IMG/VR virus record: IMGVR_UViG_3300027777_000066
Location: 1 to 41,258 of that record
Strand: one strand, 5' to 3'
DNA from: a virus
DNA length: 41,258 bases
The position numbers and the translations under genes are program-made. Numbering within the stretch: position 1 is the first letter of the stretch; every line of letters starts with the position of its first letter. The notes beneath the pieces are model-generated. The model did no database searches, had not been told where the DNA came from, and was given only the letters and a program-made list of their open reading frames with translations. This document shows, one piece after another, positions 17,199 to 25,744 of this stretch.

Positions 17199-18218
17199 TT
17201 ACAGTCCGGCAGCCATTCGCACCACGTCTGCCAGGCTTTGCGGCACGGCTCGGGCGGAACTGACTGATTGCGCAGACGACGGTGCGTTGATGGCCACCCG
17301 CTTGGGCATCGCTCCTTTCAGGATCTCGGTGGCTCCCTTGTAGGCGGCCTCGGCGTATGCCACGGCCTCCTGCGGGTTGCGCGCGGGATTCTGGAGTTGC
17401 GATAAACGGATCTTATCGAACACAATCGACTTTTTTGCCGCGTAGTCGGGATCGCGTGACGCGACCTGCCGCTCCCATTGTTCCACCGTGCTGATGATTT
17501 GCGCCTCGGCTTGCCGCTCCTGATAGACCTGCTGTTCTTGCGCGGCCTCCTGGTTGCGGCGTTCGTGGATGGCTACCTTCGCTTGGTATTGGCTCAATTC
17601 CTTGGCCGCCTCCTCGCTCATTTCCCCGTCCTCGACCTTCCGGCTCGCTTCGGGCGACAGGGTGGTCCCGGTCACTCGCAGCAATTCCTGTATGACAGGT
17701 GCGATCATCTCCAACGCCTTGTGCGGATCGTTCTTCGTTGCGGACATGAACACGAACTGCTTGTCCACCTCGTCTGCGGACAGACGGTGCTGGGCCATGT
17801 AGTCCGAGATTGCACGGAACTGAGAGGCGTCCTCCTTGTAGGAGTTCTTCTCTTGAACTAACTGCTGGAAGCGCGGATGCTTGTGGAACGGAAGCTGTTC
17901 GTCATTGGGTTCCGCCTGCCCGTCCGGTCCGTCCTTCTCGCCACTCGGCGTAGGTGCGTTGGGGTCGTGGGCCTGCGTCACTTCGGGCGAGGTTTCCGCT
18001 TCTGCTGGCTGTTCTGTGGGCGGCGTTGCCACTTCTCCCGTCTTCGCCGCCACATCCCTTACGAGATCGAGCAACGTGCGCGGGCTTTCGCCGGGGGTTT
18101 CGGTAGTGGACGGTGCTACCTCGGTGGCGTCCGCCGTCCCTTCCGTGCTGGGCACGTCTGGAACCGGGCTGTCTGTCTGTTGGCCGGATGACGAATCCGA
18201 CGCGATTGCTTGCGTCAT
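17199..18218 (-). CDS. Capsid scaffolding protein
   Basis: The 339-aa protein lies directly before the coat gene. It is acidic and low-complexity over about 1-125 (Pro/Thr/Glu/Ser-rich), then strongly helical with coiled-coil character at about 185-265 (SPEASRKVEDGEMSEEAAKE, QEAAQEQQVYQERQAEAQ). A small basic C-terminal part (AMPKRVAINAPSS) could touch the coat protein. This composition and order are typical of podovirus scaffolds, which are needed inside the procapsid and then lost. The start codon sits in the loop of a 7-bp hairpin, and a GTCTG repeat lies 10 bp upstream, so its translation may be specially controlled. Confidence 0.75.
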   Translation of the reverse strand: MTQAIASDSSSGQQTDSPVPDVPSTEGTADATEVAPSTTETPGESPRTLLDLVRDVAAKTGEVATPPTEQPAEAETSPEVTQAHDPNAPTPSGEKDGPDGQAEPNDEQLPFHKHPRFQQLVQEKNSYKEDASQFRAISDYMAQHRLSADEVDKQFVFMSATKNDPHKALEMIAPVIQELLRVTGTTLSPEASRKVEDGEMSEEAAKELSQYQAKVAIHERRNQEAAQEQQVYQERQAEAQIISTVEQWERQVASRDPDYAAKKSIVFDKIRLSQLQNPARNPQEAVAYAEAAYKGATEILKGAMPKRVAINAPSSAQSVSSARAVPQSLADVVRMAAGL

Positions 18219-18225
18219 GCAAGCA
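18207..18225 (-). promoter_or_regulatory. Hairpin displaying the scaffold start codon
   Basis: On the mRNA strand TGCTTGC, a 5-nt loop ATGAC and GCAAGCA form a perfect 7-bp stem. The loop contains the scaffold ATG (18216-18218). No Shine-Dalgarno lies upstream; instead there is the repeat CAGACAGACAGAC (18229-18241) and a palindrome GCACGCGTGC. A start codon shown in a loop can either be exposed or be controlled by a factor, so this is a candidate translational control site. Confidence 0.5.
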
Positions 18226-18276
18226 TTTGTCTGTCTGTCTGCACGCGTGCCAATCCCTATTCGCCAAAATCGTTCA

Positions 18277-20487
18277 TCACCCGCCCATCATCCCTCCCGG
18301 TCCCGGCGGCTGCGCCTGCGTGGGGCCGCTGGGGGGTGGGGGAGGCGGGCCGTCTGTCTGCGGAGAACCGCCGCCGGGTTGCGGTGGGCCGCCGCCCGGT
18401 GGGGGGGGTGGGCCGCCGGGGCCGCCGCCCATGAGTTTGCCCATAGCGTTCTGCATGATGATGCTCGGCAGGCCGGAGGCTATCGCGTCTGCCGGGTCGA
18501 TGCGGTCGTCCAGGCGGATGATGAGTTGCTTCACCAGCCAGTCCGGCTTGATGCCGGGGATTTGCAGCAGCAGTGGCGCGAGGCGCTCGATGTTGGCGAT
18601 TTCCACCGCCCGGTTGGGCCGCCCGCTGGAACCCGCCTCGATCTCCAATAGAAGTTCGTCGGCCACGTCCTGCGCCGTGAGTTGCGGCCAGACGGAGCCG
18701 GGACCGGCGATCTTCATCACCGTCTCCTGGCTCATCTCAAGGAAAAATATCTGCCCCACCGCCCGCGATAGCTCGTTGAGCAAGTCGTCAAGATCGTCCA
18801 CGTTGGACGCGGTGCTAACCGTGCGGTTCTGTTCCGCGATGCTGTCGCCGGTGGCCGTCACCCCGCTCTGCGCGGAGCCGATGGACGCGTCTGACTGCCC
18901 CACCACCCGCAGCAAGTCCTCGTACACCGGTCCGGTGTCGTAGAGCGCCGCGTCGATGGGCACGCCCCGGATCGGTTGCAGCAGCTTCGCCACGTCACCG
19001 TTGGGCGGCAGCGCGTTGAGCGTGATGACCGCGTTGGCCGGGTGGTTTTTGAGTTTTTCAATGTCCTCCTCGTCGAGCTGGCCGGCGGCTACCGCCGTCT
19101 TCGGGCGGTTGGCGATGCGGTGCTGGCGCAGCGCCTCGCGGCAGCGGTTGTATTCCTTCTGCAAGGGCTTGAGCAGATGCACGTCGGAGCGCGGGAAAAT
19201 ACTGTCCTCGTTCTCCGTTTCGTTGAAAATGAGCGGGAAAACCGGCCAAAACCGCTCGATGAACACGTCGGGTTGTTTCGGTTCCACCAGAAAATCCGCG
19301 TAGCCCTCGCAGACCGTGCAGGTCTGGCCGGTGGTCTTGTCCCAGATCACCCACACGCACTTGCCGTCCTTGGTCCGCTTGCTCGGGCTGCCGTCCTCGC
19401 TCATCACGTTGGCGATGCGGTCCTTCAGACCGCTGATGCCCGTCTTGCTCTCGGTGTCGTAGCTCGTCGCGCTGCCTGCGGCGGACAGGTCGATGGCGTA
19501 AATCTCCTTGATCGTGTCCACCGGCAAAATGTACTCCTCCGCGATCCAGCGTGCGCCGGTGAACGTGCGCAAGTGGCGGCACGCCGGGTCCACAATGACC
19601 GAGGTGGAGCTGGGGAAGTCGAAACACATCCCTTCGCGCACCACCTGCTTGTCGCGTTGCTTGTAATCCTCCAGCAGCAGGCGCAGTTGTTCGATGCCCG
19701 CGCCGGCGGCGTCGAGCTTGTCGTCTGCCTTGTCTGCCAGCAGCCGTTCCATCACCGAAATCTGTTCCGTTAGACCGTTGATTTTTTCCACGTCGTCGGG
19801 GCTGCGTTCCAGCACCCGTTGGAAGCCGAGTTTCACGTAGCCCACGCCCGTCGTGCAGACGCGGCGCACCAATTGCTTCATCTGCACCTTGAACGGCGGG
19901 ATTTGCTGGTTGAGCGTGTATTCGTAGAGGATCGTCAGCGTGGATGCCACCTTTTCCAGCATCGTCCGGCGCTGCACTCCTTGCGAAATGTCCGCAATGA
20001 GTTCCGTTATCTGTGGCGGCAGCGGCATTCCCGCCTGTTGGGATGCCTGCATCGCCATTTGGATGCCCGCCAGCGCGTTGACCGTGCCGTCCCATGTCTT
20101 GAAGTCCATCGTCTTGCGCTTGCGCACCACCACTTTAGGGTTTTTCGCGTAGAGGCCCGCCACTTTCTGCCCGATGTGGCGTTGGATGATGTTGGCCGTG
20201 TACTTGTCCGGGTCTTCCCGCCCGTCCCACTGCGCCCCGCCCAAAAACGCCTGGTCGTCGCGCATCCGCTTGAAGTCCTTGCTCCAATGCGCCTTCGCCG
20301 CGCTCACCTTGCCCTGCCATTGCTTCACCAGCGCCGCCCGGCTCGCCTCCGGCTGCGGCGTTTCGCGCTGCATGCCGCTTTTCACCGGCTCGATCCGCTC
20401 GTTGTCCGCCACTCCGGCGCTCGACTCCAGCGGTTCGCTGTCGAGTGTCTGGCCTGCGGGTGCGTTTGCTGTGGGTGGATAGATCAT
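18277..20487 (-). CDS. Portal protein
   Basis: This 736-aa protein matches large podovirus portals. Early signatures are KVSAAKAHWSKDFKRMRDD, then DPDKYTANIIQRHIGQKVAGLYAKNPKVVVRKR given as a region (about 90-125). There is a wing/stem portion with QMKQLVRRVCTTGVGYVKLGFQ, a core with EYNRCREALRQHRIANRPKT, and a helical crown part. The final 65 residues are nearly all Gly, Pro and Gln, an unusual flexible tail. It would form the 12-mer ring through which DNA enters and leaves the head. The start overlaps the stop of the preceding gene by 4 bp (ATGA). Confidence 0.85.
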   Translation of the reverse strand: MIYPPTANAPAGQTLDSEPLESSAGVADNERIEPVKSGMQRETPQPEASRAALVKQWQGKVSAAKAHWSKDFKRMRDDQAFLGGAQWDGREDPDKYTANIIQRHIGQKVAGLYAKNPKVVVRKRKTMDFKTWDGTVNALAGIQMAMQASQQAGMPLPPQITELIADISQGVQRRTMLEKVASTLTILYEYTLNQQIPPFKVQMKQLVRRVCTTGVGYVKLGFQRVLERSPDDVEKINGLTEQISVMERLLADKADDKLDAAGAGIEQLRLLLEDYKQRDKQVVREGMCFDFPSSTSVIVDPACRHLRTFTGARWIAEEYILPVDTIKEIYAIDLSAAGSATSYDTESKTGISGLKDRIANVMSEDGSPSKRTKDGKCVWVIWDKTTGQTCTVCEGYADFLVEPKQPDVFIERFWPVFPLIFNETENEDSIFPRSDVHLLKPLQKEYNRCREALRQHRIANRPKTAVAAGQLDEEDIEKLKNHPANAVITLNALPPNGDVAKLLQPIRGVPIDAALYDTGPVYEDLLRVVGQSDASIGSAQSGVTATGDSIAEQNRTVSTASNVDDLDDLLNELSRAVGQIFFLEMSQETVMKIAGPGSVWPQLTAQDVADELLLEIEAGSSGRPNRAVEIANIERLAPLLLQIPGIKPDWLVKQLIIRLDDRIDPADAIASGLPSIIMQNAMGKLMGGGPGGPPPPPGGGPPQPGGGSPQTDGPPPPPPSGPTQAQPPGPGGMMGG

Positions 20488-21428
20488 TGACTCGGATTGG
20501 TGCTGTAAGGATTCGGACGCGGAAAATACTGGTTCTGAAATGCGCTGGCGGCTGAGTCCACTTCCGGCATGGGGAATGGCAGGTCGCCTACCATCGACCT
20601 AGATACCAGGCTCTGTTTGAATGCTGGATCGTTTTTAAGATACGGGTCGGAATCCTTGAATGTTGACTCTCGATACGCCTGCATTTGCGGGGTTATCTGG
20701 AAATTCGGCGAGTAGCTTGTTTCCGCCATTTTGTGGCGGGCGGCCTCTATTTGCAGCAAGCCATCCCGGTTTTCTGGAAGAAACATCATCGGATTATGGG
20801 GGTTGACCACGATAGATCTTGGTTCCGATTCGGGTGTTCCGTTCAATCCTCCTCCAATCGCCATGCCTGCAACATGCGGGTTTGCTTTCAAGTAGTCACT
20901 CATCCCGGATTGCATTGCGCTAACCACCGGGTATCCGTATGCAGTCTGCTGCGTAAGCTGAGGTGCAGGCGGGGTGGGCGGCAACTGCGTGGCCTTTTGA
21001 AATTGCGATGCAAATTGCTCCATTCCTACGTTTCTTCCAGATGATCCGGCAATCAGCGTCGTGTCCGGCTCGTATTTACTCATGTATATTCGCAACGCAT
21101 CCATCCTCTGTTTGTCCTTCAGCATGAAATCTGAAGGAGTGAAGGTTGATCCATCCGCCGCCCACTTGCCACCGGGTGTCTCGGAATTGGAATAAATGCT
21201 CTGGTCGGAAAACGTCGAATGATTAGGACGCTTGTACATGTCAGTACCATGTCCACGACCATCCTTGGATACGTCTGCACCATTCAAATCTTTGAACTGT
21301 CGATAAAGATCGTAGTCATATCCGCTGTCTCGGGGAGCATTGCGAAACTTCCACGCATCAAACGCCGTGTCAGTTCCAGGACTAGGCATTGGAAGAGGCT
21401 TTAGGATTGATGCTAACGGTTCGCTCAT
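20484..21428 (-). CDS. Phage protein with YDY/PNHxTFSDQS module, 314 aa
   Basis: Residues about 35-85 carry the pattern SGYDYDLYRQFKD, then DMYKRPNHSTFSDQSIYS and a GGKWAADG turn. This module recurs in phage proteins near portals and inside large polyvalent proteins; its biochemical role is not known to me. The rest is Pro/Gln-rich, with few predicted strands. Base composition here is more AT-rich than in the genes on either side, which may mean recent acquisition. The gene lies between the large terminase and portal genes and couples to the portal by an ATGA overlap. It may be a virion or packaging accessory. Confidence 0.6.
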   Translation of the reverse strand: MSEPLASILKPLPMPSPGTDTAFDAWKFRNAPRDSGYDYDLYRQFKDLNGADVSKDGRGHGTDMYKRPNHSTFSDQSIYSNSETPGGKWAADGSTFTPSDFMLKDKQRMDALRIYMSKYEPDTTLIAGSSGRNVGMEQFASQFQKATQLPPTPPAPQLTQQTAYGYPVVSAMQSGMSDYLKANPHVAGMAIGGGLNGTPESEPRSIVVNPHNPMMFLPENRDGLLQIEAARHKMAETSYSPNFQITPQMQAYRESTFKDSDPYLKNDPAFKQSLVSRSMVGDLPFPMPEVDSAASAFQNQYFPRPNPYSTNPSQ

Positions 21429-21474
21429 GGGCTTCTGGTTGAAATGTTGTCTGTCTGTCTGGGGCGTGGCAACC

Positions 21475-23064
21475 TCAAAATCCCGCGCACGCCTTGGCGT
21501 TGGCGCTCTGCCGGTCCTGCGCCTTCGAGCGGGCTTTTACCCACGCGATGCTGCCGCTCGGCGCGGCGGCCACTTTCCGCGATGGCGCGTTGGCCGCGTG
21601 CATCCGGCCCAGCCCCATGCCGATGTAGGCGATGGCGTCCACAAAGTCGTCGTGCTTGCCCGCCGGGAACGACAGCATTTGCGCCCGTGCCGCCTCCCAC
21701 CACGGCGCGAACGCCGGGAAGCGCACCTTGCCCATGCTCATCCGGCCACGGATGGATTGCGCCCGCGTCTGCTTGTCCTTCACCGGCACCACCTCGTCGA
21801 TGGCGCAGTAGATTTGCTCCTCCTGCATCCGTTTGCGCAGGAACGGCGCGATGGACTTGGAGATGTGGCCGCGCTCCGCCCACCAGATCAGCGGCTTGTG
21901 CCGGTCCATCATATCGAGCATCGCGTCCACCACGTCGTCGGTCTGTGCCCGTCGCCACCACACGTCCGGCAGTATCCAGATCGTGCCCTGGTCGTCCACT
22001 CCCGCCGGTATCAGCACCGTCGGGTCGCGGTCTTGCGCCAGCGACACCGCGTGGTCACTCGCGCAGTAGTGGCGCAGGTTGCGCGGCAGCTCGGCGGGTT
22101 GGTAGGTCGCCAGCCAGTCCTTTTTGAAAAAGTCCCCGTCCTCGGGCGCCGGACGCCCCTGGTAGAGCGCCGAGAACCCGCGCGGGTTGAGCCTGCGCTG
22201 CGAGCTTAGAAACTCCTTGGTGATGCGCTCAGGCCACAGCGGCTCGTCCTTCTCGCGCCCCATCACATCGTTGTCCTCGGCCAGCGCCGGGAACGCGATG
22301 ATTTTCCATTGCTTCGCCTCCTCCGCGTTGTAGCACGCGTTGGTAGGGTCGGTCAGACGCCCCACCAAGTCGTCCTCATGCCAGCGCGTCATAATGATGA
22401 CCACCCGGCCCATGCCGCCCATCAAGCGCGTCATGGCAACGTCGGTGAACCAGCTCCAAAGTTTCCCGCGCATCGTCGCGCTGTCCGCGTCCTCGCGGTC
22501 CTTCACCGGATCGTCGATGAGCAACACGTCCGCGCCGCGCCCGGTTAACGCGCCACCGGCACCCACGAACACACCCAGCCCGCCCTGTTCTGTCTGCACC
22601 CGGTCTGACGCCGCTCCGCCCTTGCGCAGCGAGCACTCGGGAAACACCTGCTGGTAGGCCGGTGTCTGCATGTACGTGCGCACCTCCCGCCCGAAGTCTT
22701 CAGCCATCGTCGCGGAGTAGCTCGCCACGATCATCTGCCGGTACGGGTCGCGGCCCATGAACCACGCCGGAAACGCTTTCGAGGCAATCTGAGATTTCCC
22801 GTGCCTCGGTGGCAGCGTGATGATGAGCCGGGGCATGCGGCCCGCGTCCACTTCTTCCAGCGCCGCCGCCAGCACCTCGTGGTGCTTCGCCACGATGTAG
22901 CGCGATAGCCGCACGTCGTCTGGGTCGCGGGGGTCCGGCATCATTAGCCGCACGAACTCGATGAGCGAGTCTTGCGCCTTGCGGGCCGCCAGCAGCCGCC
23001 GCGTCGCCGTGAGTTGCAGTTCCGCCTGCTCCAGCGCCGTGAGGTCTTTTCGCTTCGATGCCAT
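21475..23064 (-). CDS. terL: Terminase large subunit
   Basis: The 529-aa packaging motor has both domains. In the ATPase half, Walker A is LPPRHGKSQ (84-92), Walker B is DVLLIDDP (179-186) and the coupling motif is IIMTRWHEDD (223-232). In the RNase H-like nuclease half, likely metal-binding acids are D337 in CASDHA, E397 in WWAERGH and D476 in DDFVDAIAY. It would cut concatemeric DNA and drive it through the portal. It follows the tail-fibre gene by 5 bp and is separated from the small subunit by over 5 kb, which is unusual. The family is certain; headful versus cos packaging cannot be told from this. Confidence 0.95.
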   Translation of the reverse strand: MASKRKDLTALEQAELQLTATRRLLAARKAQDSLIEFVRLMMPDPRDPDDVRLSRYIVAKHHEVLAAALEEVDAGRMPRLIITLPPRHGKSQIASKAFPAWFMGRDPYRQMIVASYSATMAEDFGREVRTYMQTPAYQQVFPECSLRKGGAASDRVQTEQGGLGVFVGAGGALTGRGADVLLIDDPVKDREDADSATMRGKLWSWFTDVAMTRLMGGMGRVVIIMTRWHEDDLVGRLTDPTNACYNAEEAKQWKIIAFPALAEDNDVMGREKDEPLWPERITKEFLSSQRRLNPRGFSALYQGRPAPEDGDFFKKDWLATYQPAELPRNLRHYCASDHAVSLAQDRDPTVLIPAGVDDQGTIWILPDVWWRRAQTDDVVDAMLDMMDRHKPLIWWAERGHISKSIAPFLRKRMQEEQIYCAIDEVVPVKDKQTRAQSIRGRMSMGKVRFPAFAPWWEAARAQMLSFPAGKHDDFVDAIAYIGMGLGRMHAANAPSRKVAAAPSGSIAWVKARSKAQDRQSANAKACAGF

Positions 23065-23069
23065 CGGCG

Positions 23070-24641
23070 TCAGGAGGTGATCTCAGTCAGCGTGAGCGTG
23101 GAGATGGGTTTGCCGTAGGTGGTGGCGTTGATACGGTTTTGATTGTCTACAACGTACATCTGCAACTTGTACGTGTGAGGCAAAGCGTCAGCTGGAAGCG
23201 CGTCGATGAAGTCGATGGTGACTGCTGTCTGAATAATTCCACCATTCGCCATGGCCGAACCAACGACGGTTGTGCATTCCGTTCCAAGGGTTCCTGTTGG
23301 AACCCCTACAGGAGTCCCATCCCGAACAATCCGAAGGCGCAAGTACGGCCAGCTTGATTGGCTTAAAAGAACATTGATTGCCGCCTGAACGCGGATTTTA
23401 GAAGTGGTTCGAAACCGGGTGATCGGAATGCTCAATCCTGGTATATCAACCCATGCGGTTAAAGTTAGCGTCTGGAAATAAGTGTCCAGCACGCTCTGCA
23501 CCACCTGCACCGGGAACCCGGCAGGGAACGCCAGCGCGGCAATGCCCACAGCTCCCGCCGCCATCTTCTCCAAGGTCACCGCGCCTTCTCCCAGCTTCGC
23601 GGTGGTCACCGCTAGATCCGCCAGATTGTCTGTTGCCACCGCTGCCGCTCCCAGCTTGCCCGCCACCACCGCTCCGGCGGCCAGCGCGTTCGCCACCACC
23701 GCTCCGGTGCCAATCGAAGCGGCTACCACCGCCCCGGCTTGGATGCTCGATGTCTGCACCGAGCCGGTCGCCATCTTGCTGCTGTCAATGCTCGCGCCTG
23801 CAATCTTGTCAGAGGTGACCGCCAGCGCGGACAGCTTGGCCGTCGTCACTCCTAGGTCCGCCAGCTTGCCGGTGGTCACGCCCAGATCCGCCAGCTTCGC
23901 GCTCGCCACGGCCGCATCCGCCAGTTTGCCAGTCGTCACATTGCCGTCAATGATCGCCGCCGTACCCACCGAGTTGTTGGGGATCGTCACCACGTTGTTG
24001 ATGAGCTGCGCGGAAACGCCGATCACCACCTCGATGTTGGCGGTTCCAGACGCCGGGGCCGTGACAAACGTCAGAATCGTTCCAGCCACCGTGTAGAGGC
24101 TCTTTTTCTGATACGCTCCCGCCACATGCACCAGCGTATTGGCCGCGTTCACCGGCGCTTTCGTCAGCGTGAACACCGTCTGCGTACCGGTTCCGCTGAG
24201 CGTGTTCACCACCAGCGTATCCGTCGCTGGCCGGTAGCCCATGATGGCCCACACACCGCTGGAAAAATCCCCGTCAAAGCTCACCGAACTGGTGTGTCCG
24301 ATCCCGCACAGGTAAGGGTAGTTGTCCGCCGCCGAGATCACCAGGTCGCCCGTCTTGTAAGTCTGTCCTGCCGACCACGCCCCGCGATAGTTCGAGCCGA
24401 TCGAAGAGAACGCCGCCAGCACGTCCGCAGACATGGCCAGAAACCCGACCACCCCGTTCTTCACCGCACCGTCGTCGCGCTGCAACTCCGCCAGTCGCGC
24501 CTGCGTCGCCAGCATGCTGGCCGCAAGGTTCGCAAACTCCGCGTCAAGCTCGCTTCCCGGCAAGCCAGTCGCCGTGTACGGCACTGCCGCCAGCGTGTGA
24601 AAATTGGCGGCGGGCGTGTAGGTTGGTGGGGCTTGGCTCAT
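23070..24641 (-). CDS. Tail fibre protein
   Basis: The 523-aa protein has an N-terminal head (about 1-70), a carbohydrate-module-like segment YRGAWSAGQTYKTGDLVISA (about 84-105) and a domain resembling the T7-type fibre N-terminal fold (TQTVFTLTKAPVNAANTLV). A shaft follows at about 230-370 made of near-repeats such as VTTGKLADLGVTTAKL and GAVVAASIGTGAVVA. A C-terminal beta-rich tip (about 380-523) is likely to bind the host surface. The shaft repeats are typical of trimeric fibres. The position before terL is uncommon. The call as a fibre is safe; the receptor is unknown. Confidence 0.82.
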   Translation of the reverse strand: MSQAPPTYTPAANFHTLAAVPYTATGLPGSELDAEFANLAASMLATQARLAELQRDDGAVKNGVVGFLAMSADVLAAFSSIGSNYRGAWSAGQTYKTGDLVISAADNYPYLCGIGHTSSVSFDGDFSSGVWAIMGYRPATDTLVVNTLSGTGTQTVFTLTKAPVNAANTLVHVAGAYQKKSLYTVAGTILTFVTAPASGTANIEVVIGVSAQLINNVVTIPNNSVGTAAIIDGNVTTGKLADAAVASAKLADLGVTTGKLADLGVTTAKLSALAVTSDKIAGASIDSSKMATGSVQTSSIQAGAVVAASIGTGAVVANALAAGAVVAGKLGAAAVATDNLADLAVTTAKLGEGAVTLEKMAAGAVGIAALAFPAGFPVQVVQSVLDTYFQTLTLTAWVDIPGLSIPITRFRTTSKIRVQAAINVLLSQSSWPYLRLRIVRDGTPVGVPTGTLGTECTTVVGSAMANGGIIQTAVTIDFIDALPADALPHTYKLQMYVVDNQNRINATTYGKPISTLTLTEITS

Positions 24642-24678
24642 GGATATAGTGAAGTGAGAAATAGGTTAAGGCAGATGG

Positions 24679-24789
24679 TTATTTGAATCTAAGGTCATCG
24701 TCATCGCTCTCACACTTCAGAGTCCTCCACGCTAGCCACAGGACCAGCAGGATGAACAGCAGGCAGGTTACGCTTGGGAACGGGTGCAT
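24679..24789 (-). CDS. 36-aa single-TM protein nested in the next frame (candidate lysis peptide)
   Basis: This small ORF starts at the ATG at 24789, inside the 53-aa ORF in another frame, and ends at TAA 24679-24681. It reads MHPFPS, then a strong membrane segment VTCLLFILLVLWLAW (about 7-21), then a charged tail with four consecutive Asp. Nested membrane ORFs in a lysis region recall Rz/Rz1 spanin pairs, but no lipobox is clear. It may be a real protein; length makes proof hard. The next gene (tail fibre) starts 38 bp downstream. Confidence 0.45.
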   Translation of the reverse strand: MHPFPSVTCLLFILLVLWLAWRTLKCESDDDDLRFK

Positions 24790-24871
24790 GGCTTCTTGGT
24801 GTGCTTATGGCGTGGTGAAGGCAGAGCAGTAACAACGCGATAGTGGCGGCGGTGCCTACGTCGTGGATCAC
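24710..24871 (-). CDS. 53-aa single-TM protein, GTG start overlapping holin-like gene
   Basis: The GTG at 24871 forms a GTGA overlap with the stop of the 54-aa gene before it. The peptide has one hydrophobic stretch, GTAATIALLLLCLHHAI (about 6-22), and a basic, Pro-rich tail. A longer reading of the same frame up to 25087 is a His/Arg-rich artefact running over the preceding gene, so the GTG start is preferred. The hydrophobic end LLLLC is not a good lipobox. It may belong to the lysis set. Its 3' half overlaps the 36-aa nested ORF. Confidence 0.42.
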   Translation of the reverse strand: MIHDVGTAATIALLLLCLHHAISTPRSHAPVPKRNLPAVHPAGPVASVEDSEV

Positions 24872-25032
24872 TTGGACTGCCGATTGGTGAAAAACCCGAA
24901 GAGCGCCATGAGAAGACCCATGATGATGCCCTGAGGTGTGACGTTCGCTCCGGCGAATACCGGGGTGATGGCGCTTGCCACGCCGCCGATGATGCCGAGG
25001 GTGGTGGTGATTTTGTCGTTGTTTAGTGTCAT
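24868..25032 (-). CDS. Putative holin, 54 aa
   Basis: The ATG at 25032 lies 5 bp after the stop of the preceding gene. The peptide starts MTLNNDKITTTLG. It has two possible short membrane segments: a Gly/Ala-rich one (about 12-27, LGIIGGVASAITPVFA) and a stronger one (about 36-49, IIMGLLMALFGFF). It ends with the charged tail TNRQSK. This size and layout fit small holins. It is translationally linked to membrane proteins on both sides. The endolysin, however, is 22 kb away at the end of the same operon. The call rests on topology and context, with no family signature. Confidence 0.6.
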   Translation of the reverse strand: MTLNNDKITTTLGIIGGVASAITPVFAGANVTPQGIIMGLLMALFGFFTNRQSK

Positions 25033-25037
25033 GGTGT

Positions 25038-25379
25038 TTACTTGTTTGCTGTTTTTGGTTCTGAGAATAATCGGGTGCGGATGTCACCGACCATGATTTT
25101 GAGTTCGGCGGTGGAGATTACCTGCTGGGCCGCTCCTGCTTCGAGGCGGAGCACTCGATCTTTCCAGTCTGTGGGAGGCTGGTTAGCTAGTTTGGTATCG
25201 GTCGATGCAATGATAGCCGCATCGGCCATGTCGATGTGATTGGCGAGTTTCTCATGCGCTGAGTTATTCGCATTGACTGACGAATTGACCCATACCACGA
25301 ATGGCACCAGCACCACTGCAATGAGTGGCAGCAAGATTAAGTTAATCTGCTCAAGGGCGGTGTTGAATGACTTCATCAT
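25038..25379 (-). CDS. Membrane-anchored coiled-coil protein (possible inner-membrane spanin)
   Basis: This 113-aa protein has a single strong membrane segment close to the N-terminus (about 13-31, LILLPLIAVVLVPFVVWVN). An extended helical, charged region follows (about 35-113) with a likely coiled coil around DWKDRVLRLEAGAAQQVISTAELKIMV. This topology is the one of an Rz-type inner-membrane spanin, which joins the membranes at lysis of Gram-negative hosts. It begins MM at 25379 and sits directly before the holin-like gene. Other roles, such as a superinfection-blocking membrane protein, cannot be ruled out. Confidence 0.55.
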   Translation of the reverse strand: MMKSFNTALEQINLILLPLIAVVLVPFVVWVNSSVNANNSAHEKLANHIDMADAAIIASTDTKLANQPPTDWKDRVLRLEAGAAQQVISTAELKIMVGDIRTRLFSEPKTANK

Positions 25380-25384
25380 GTGGT

Positions 25385-25744
25385 TTATTCGGTGAAAATG
25401 TGAGGATGGGCGATATTCAGTCCATCATTCGCTAGCGATGTATAAATGCCCACCAGCGTATTGTAGGTTTCCGTATCTCCAGCCGTTTCTGCTTCATGAA
25501 TTTTCGTAAGCAATAGCAAGGTGGTTCCTTCAGGGGCTGACCATAGGGTCGCGCAGTTGACCTCAAACTCATTCGGAAATTTGGCTGTGGGTGCGGTAGG
25601 AAGCTCAGGCGGGGCAGGCGTCGGTGGGATCGACTGTTGCAATACGATTGCGGCATCCATCGACATCGGCATGGCATCGGGCAATGCAGCCCCCGCCACC
25701 GCAAAGCGTGGCAGCAAACAGAGCATTAGGAGAGTGTTTTTCAT
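25385..25744 (-). CDS. Probable secreted protein, 119 aa, unknown
   Basis: The start is placed at the ATG at 25744 (ATGA overlap with the preceding stop) giving MKNTLLMLCLLPRFAVAGAA, a likely Sec signal peptide with a basic N-region, hydrophobic core and AVAGAA cleavage area. After it comes a Pro-rich stretch (PPTPAPPELPTAPTA) that could span the periplasm, then a helical part with one Cys. A Pro-rich exported small protein next to a spanin-like gene could be an outer-membrane spanin, but the signal lacks a convincing lipobox. It could also be a host-altering factor. I do not recognise the family. Confidence 0.55.
   Translation of the reverse strand: MKNTLLMLCLLPRFAVAGAALPDAMPMSMDAAIVLQQSIPPTPAPPELPTAPTAKFPNEFEVNCATLWSAPEGTTLLLLTKIHEAETAGDTETYNTLVGIYTSLANDGLNIAHPHIFTE

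Noticed and set aside
24872-25087. Upstream extension of the 53-aa TM ORF (His/Arg-rich)
   Set aside because: It covers the clear 54-aa holin-like gene in another frame and has extreme His/Arg content; the GTG at 24871 with GTGA overlap is better.
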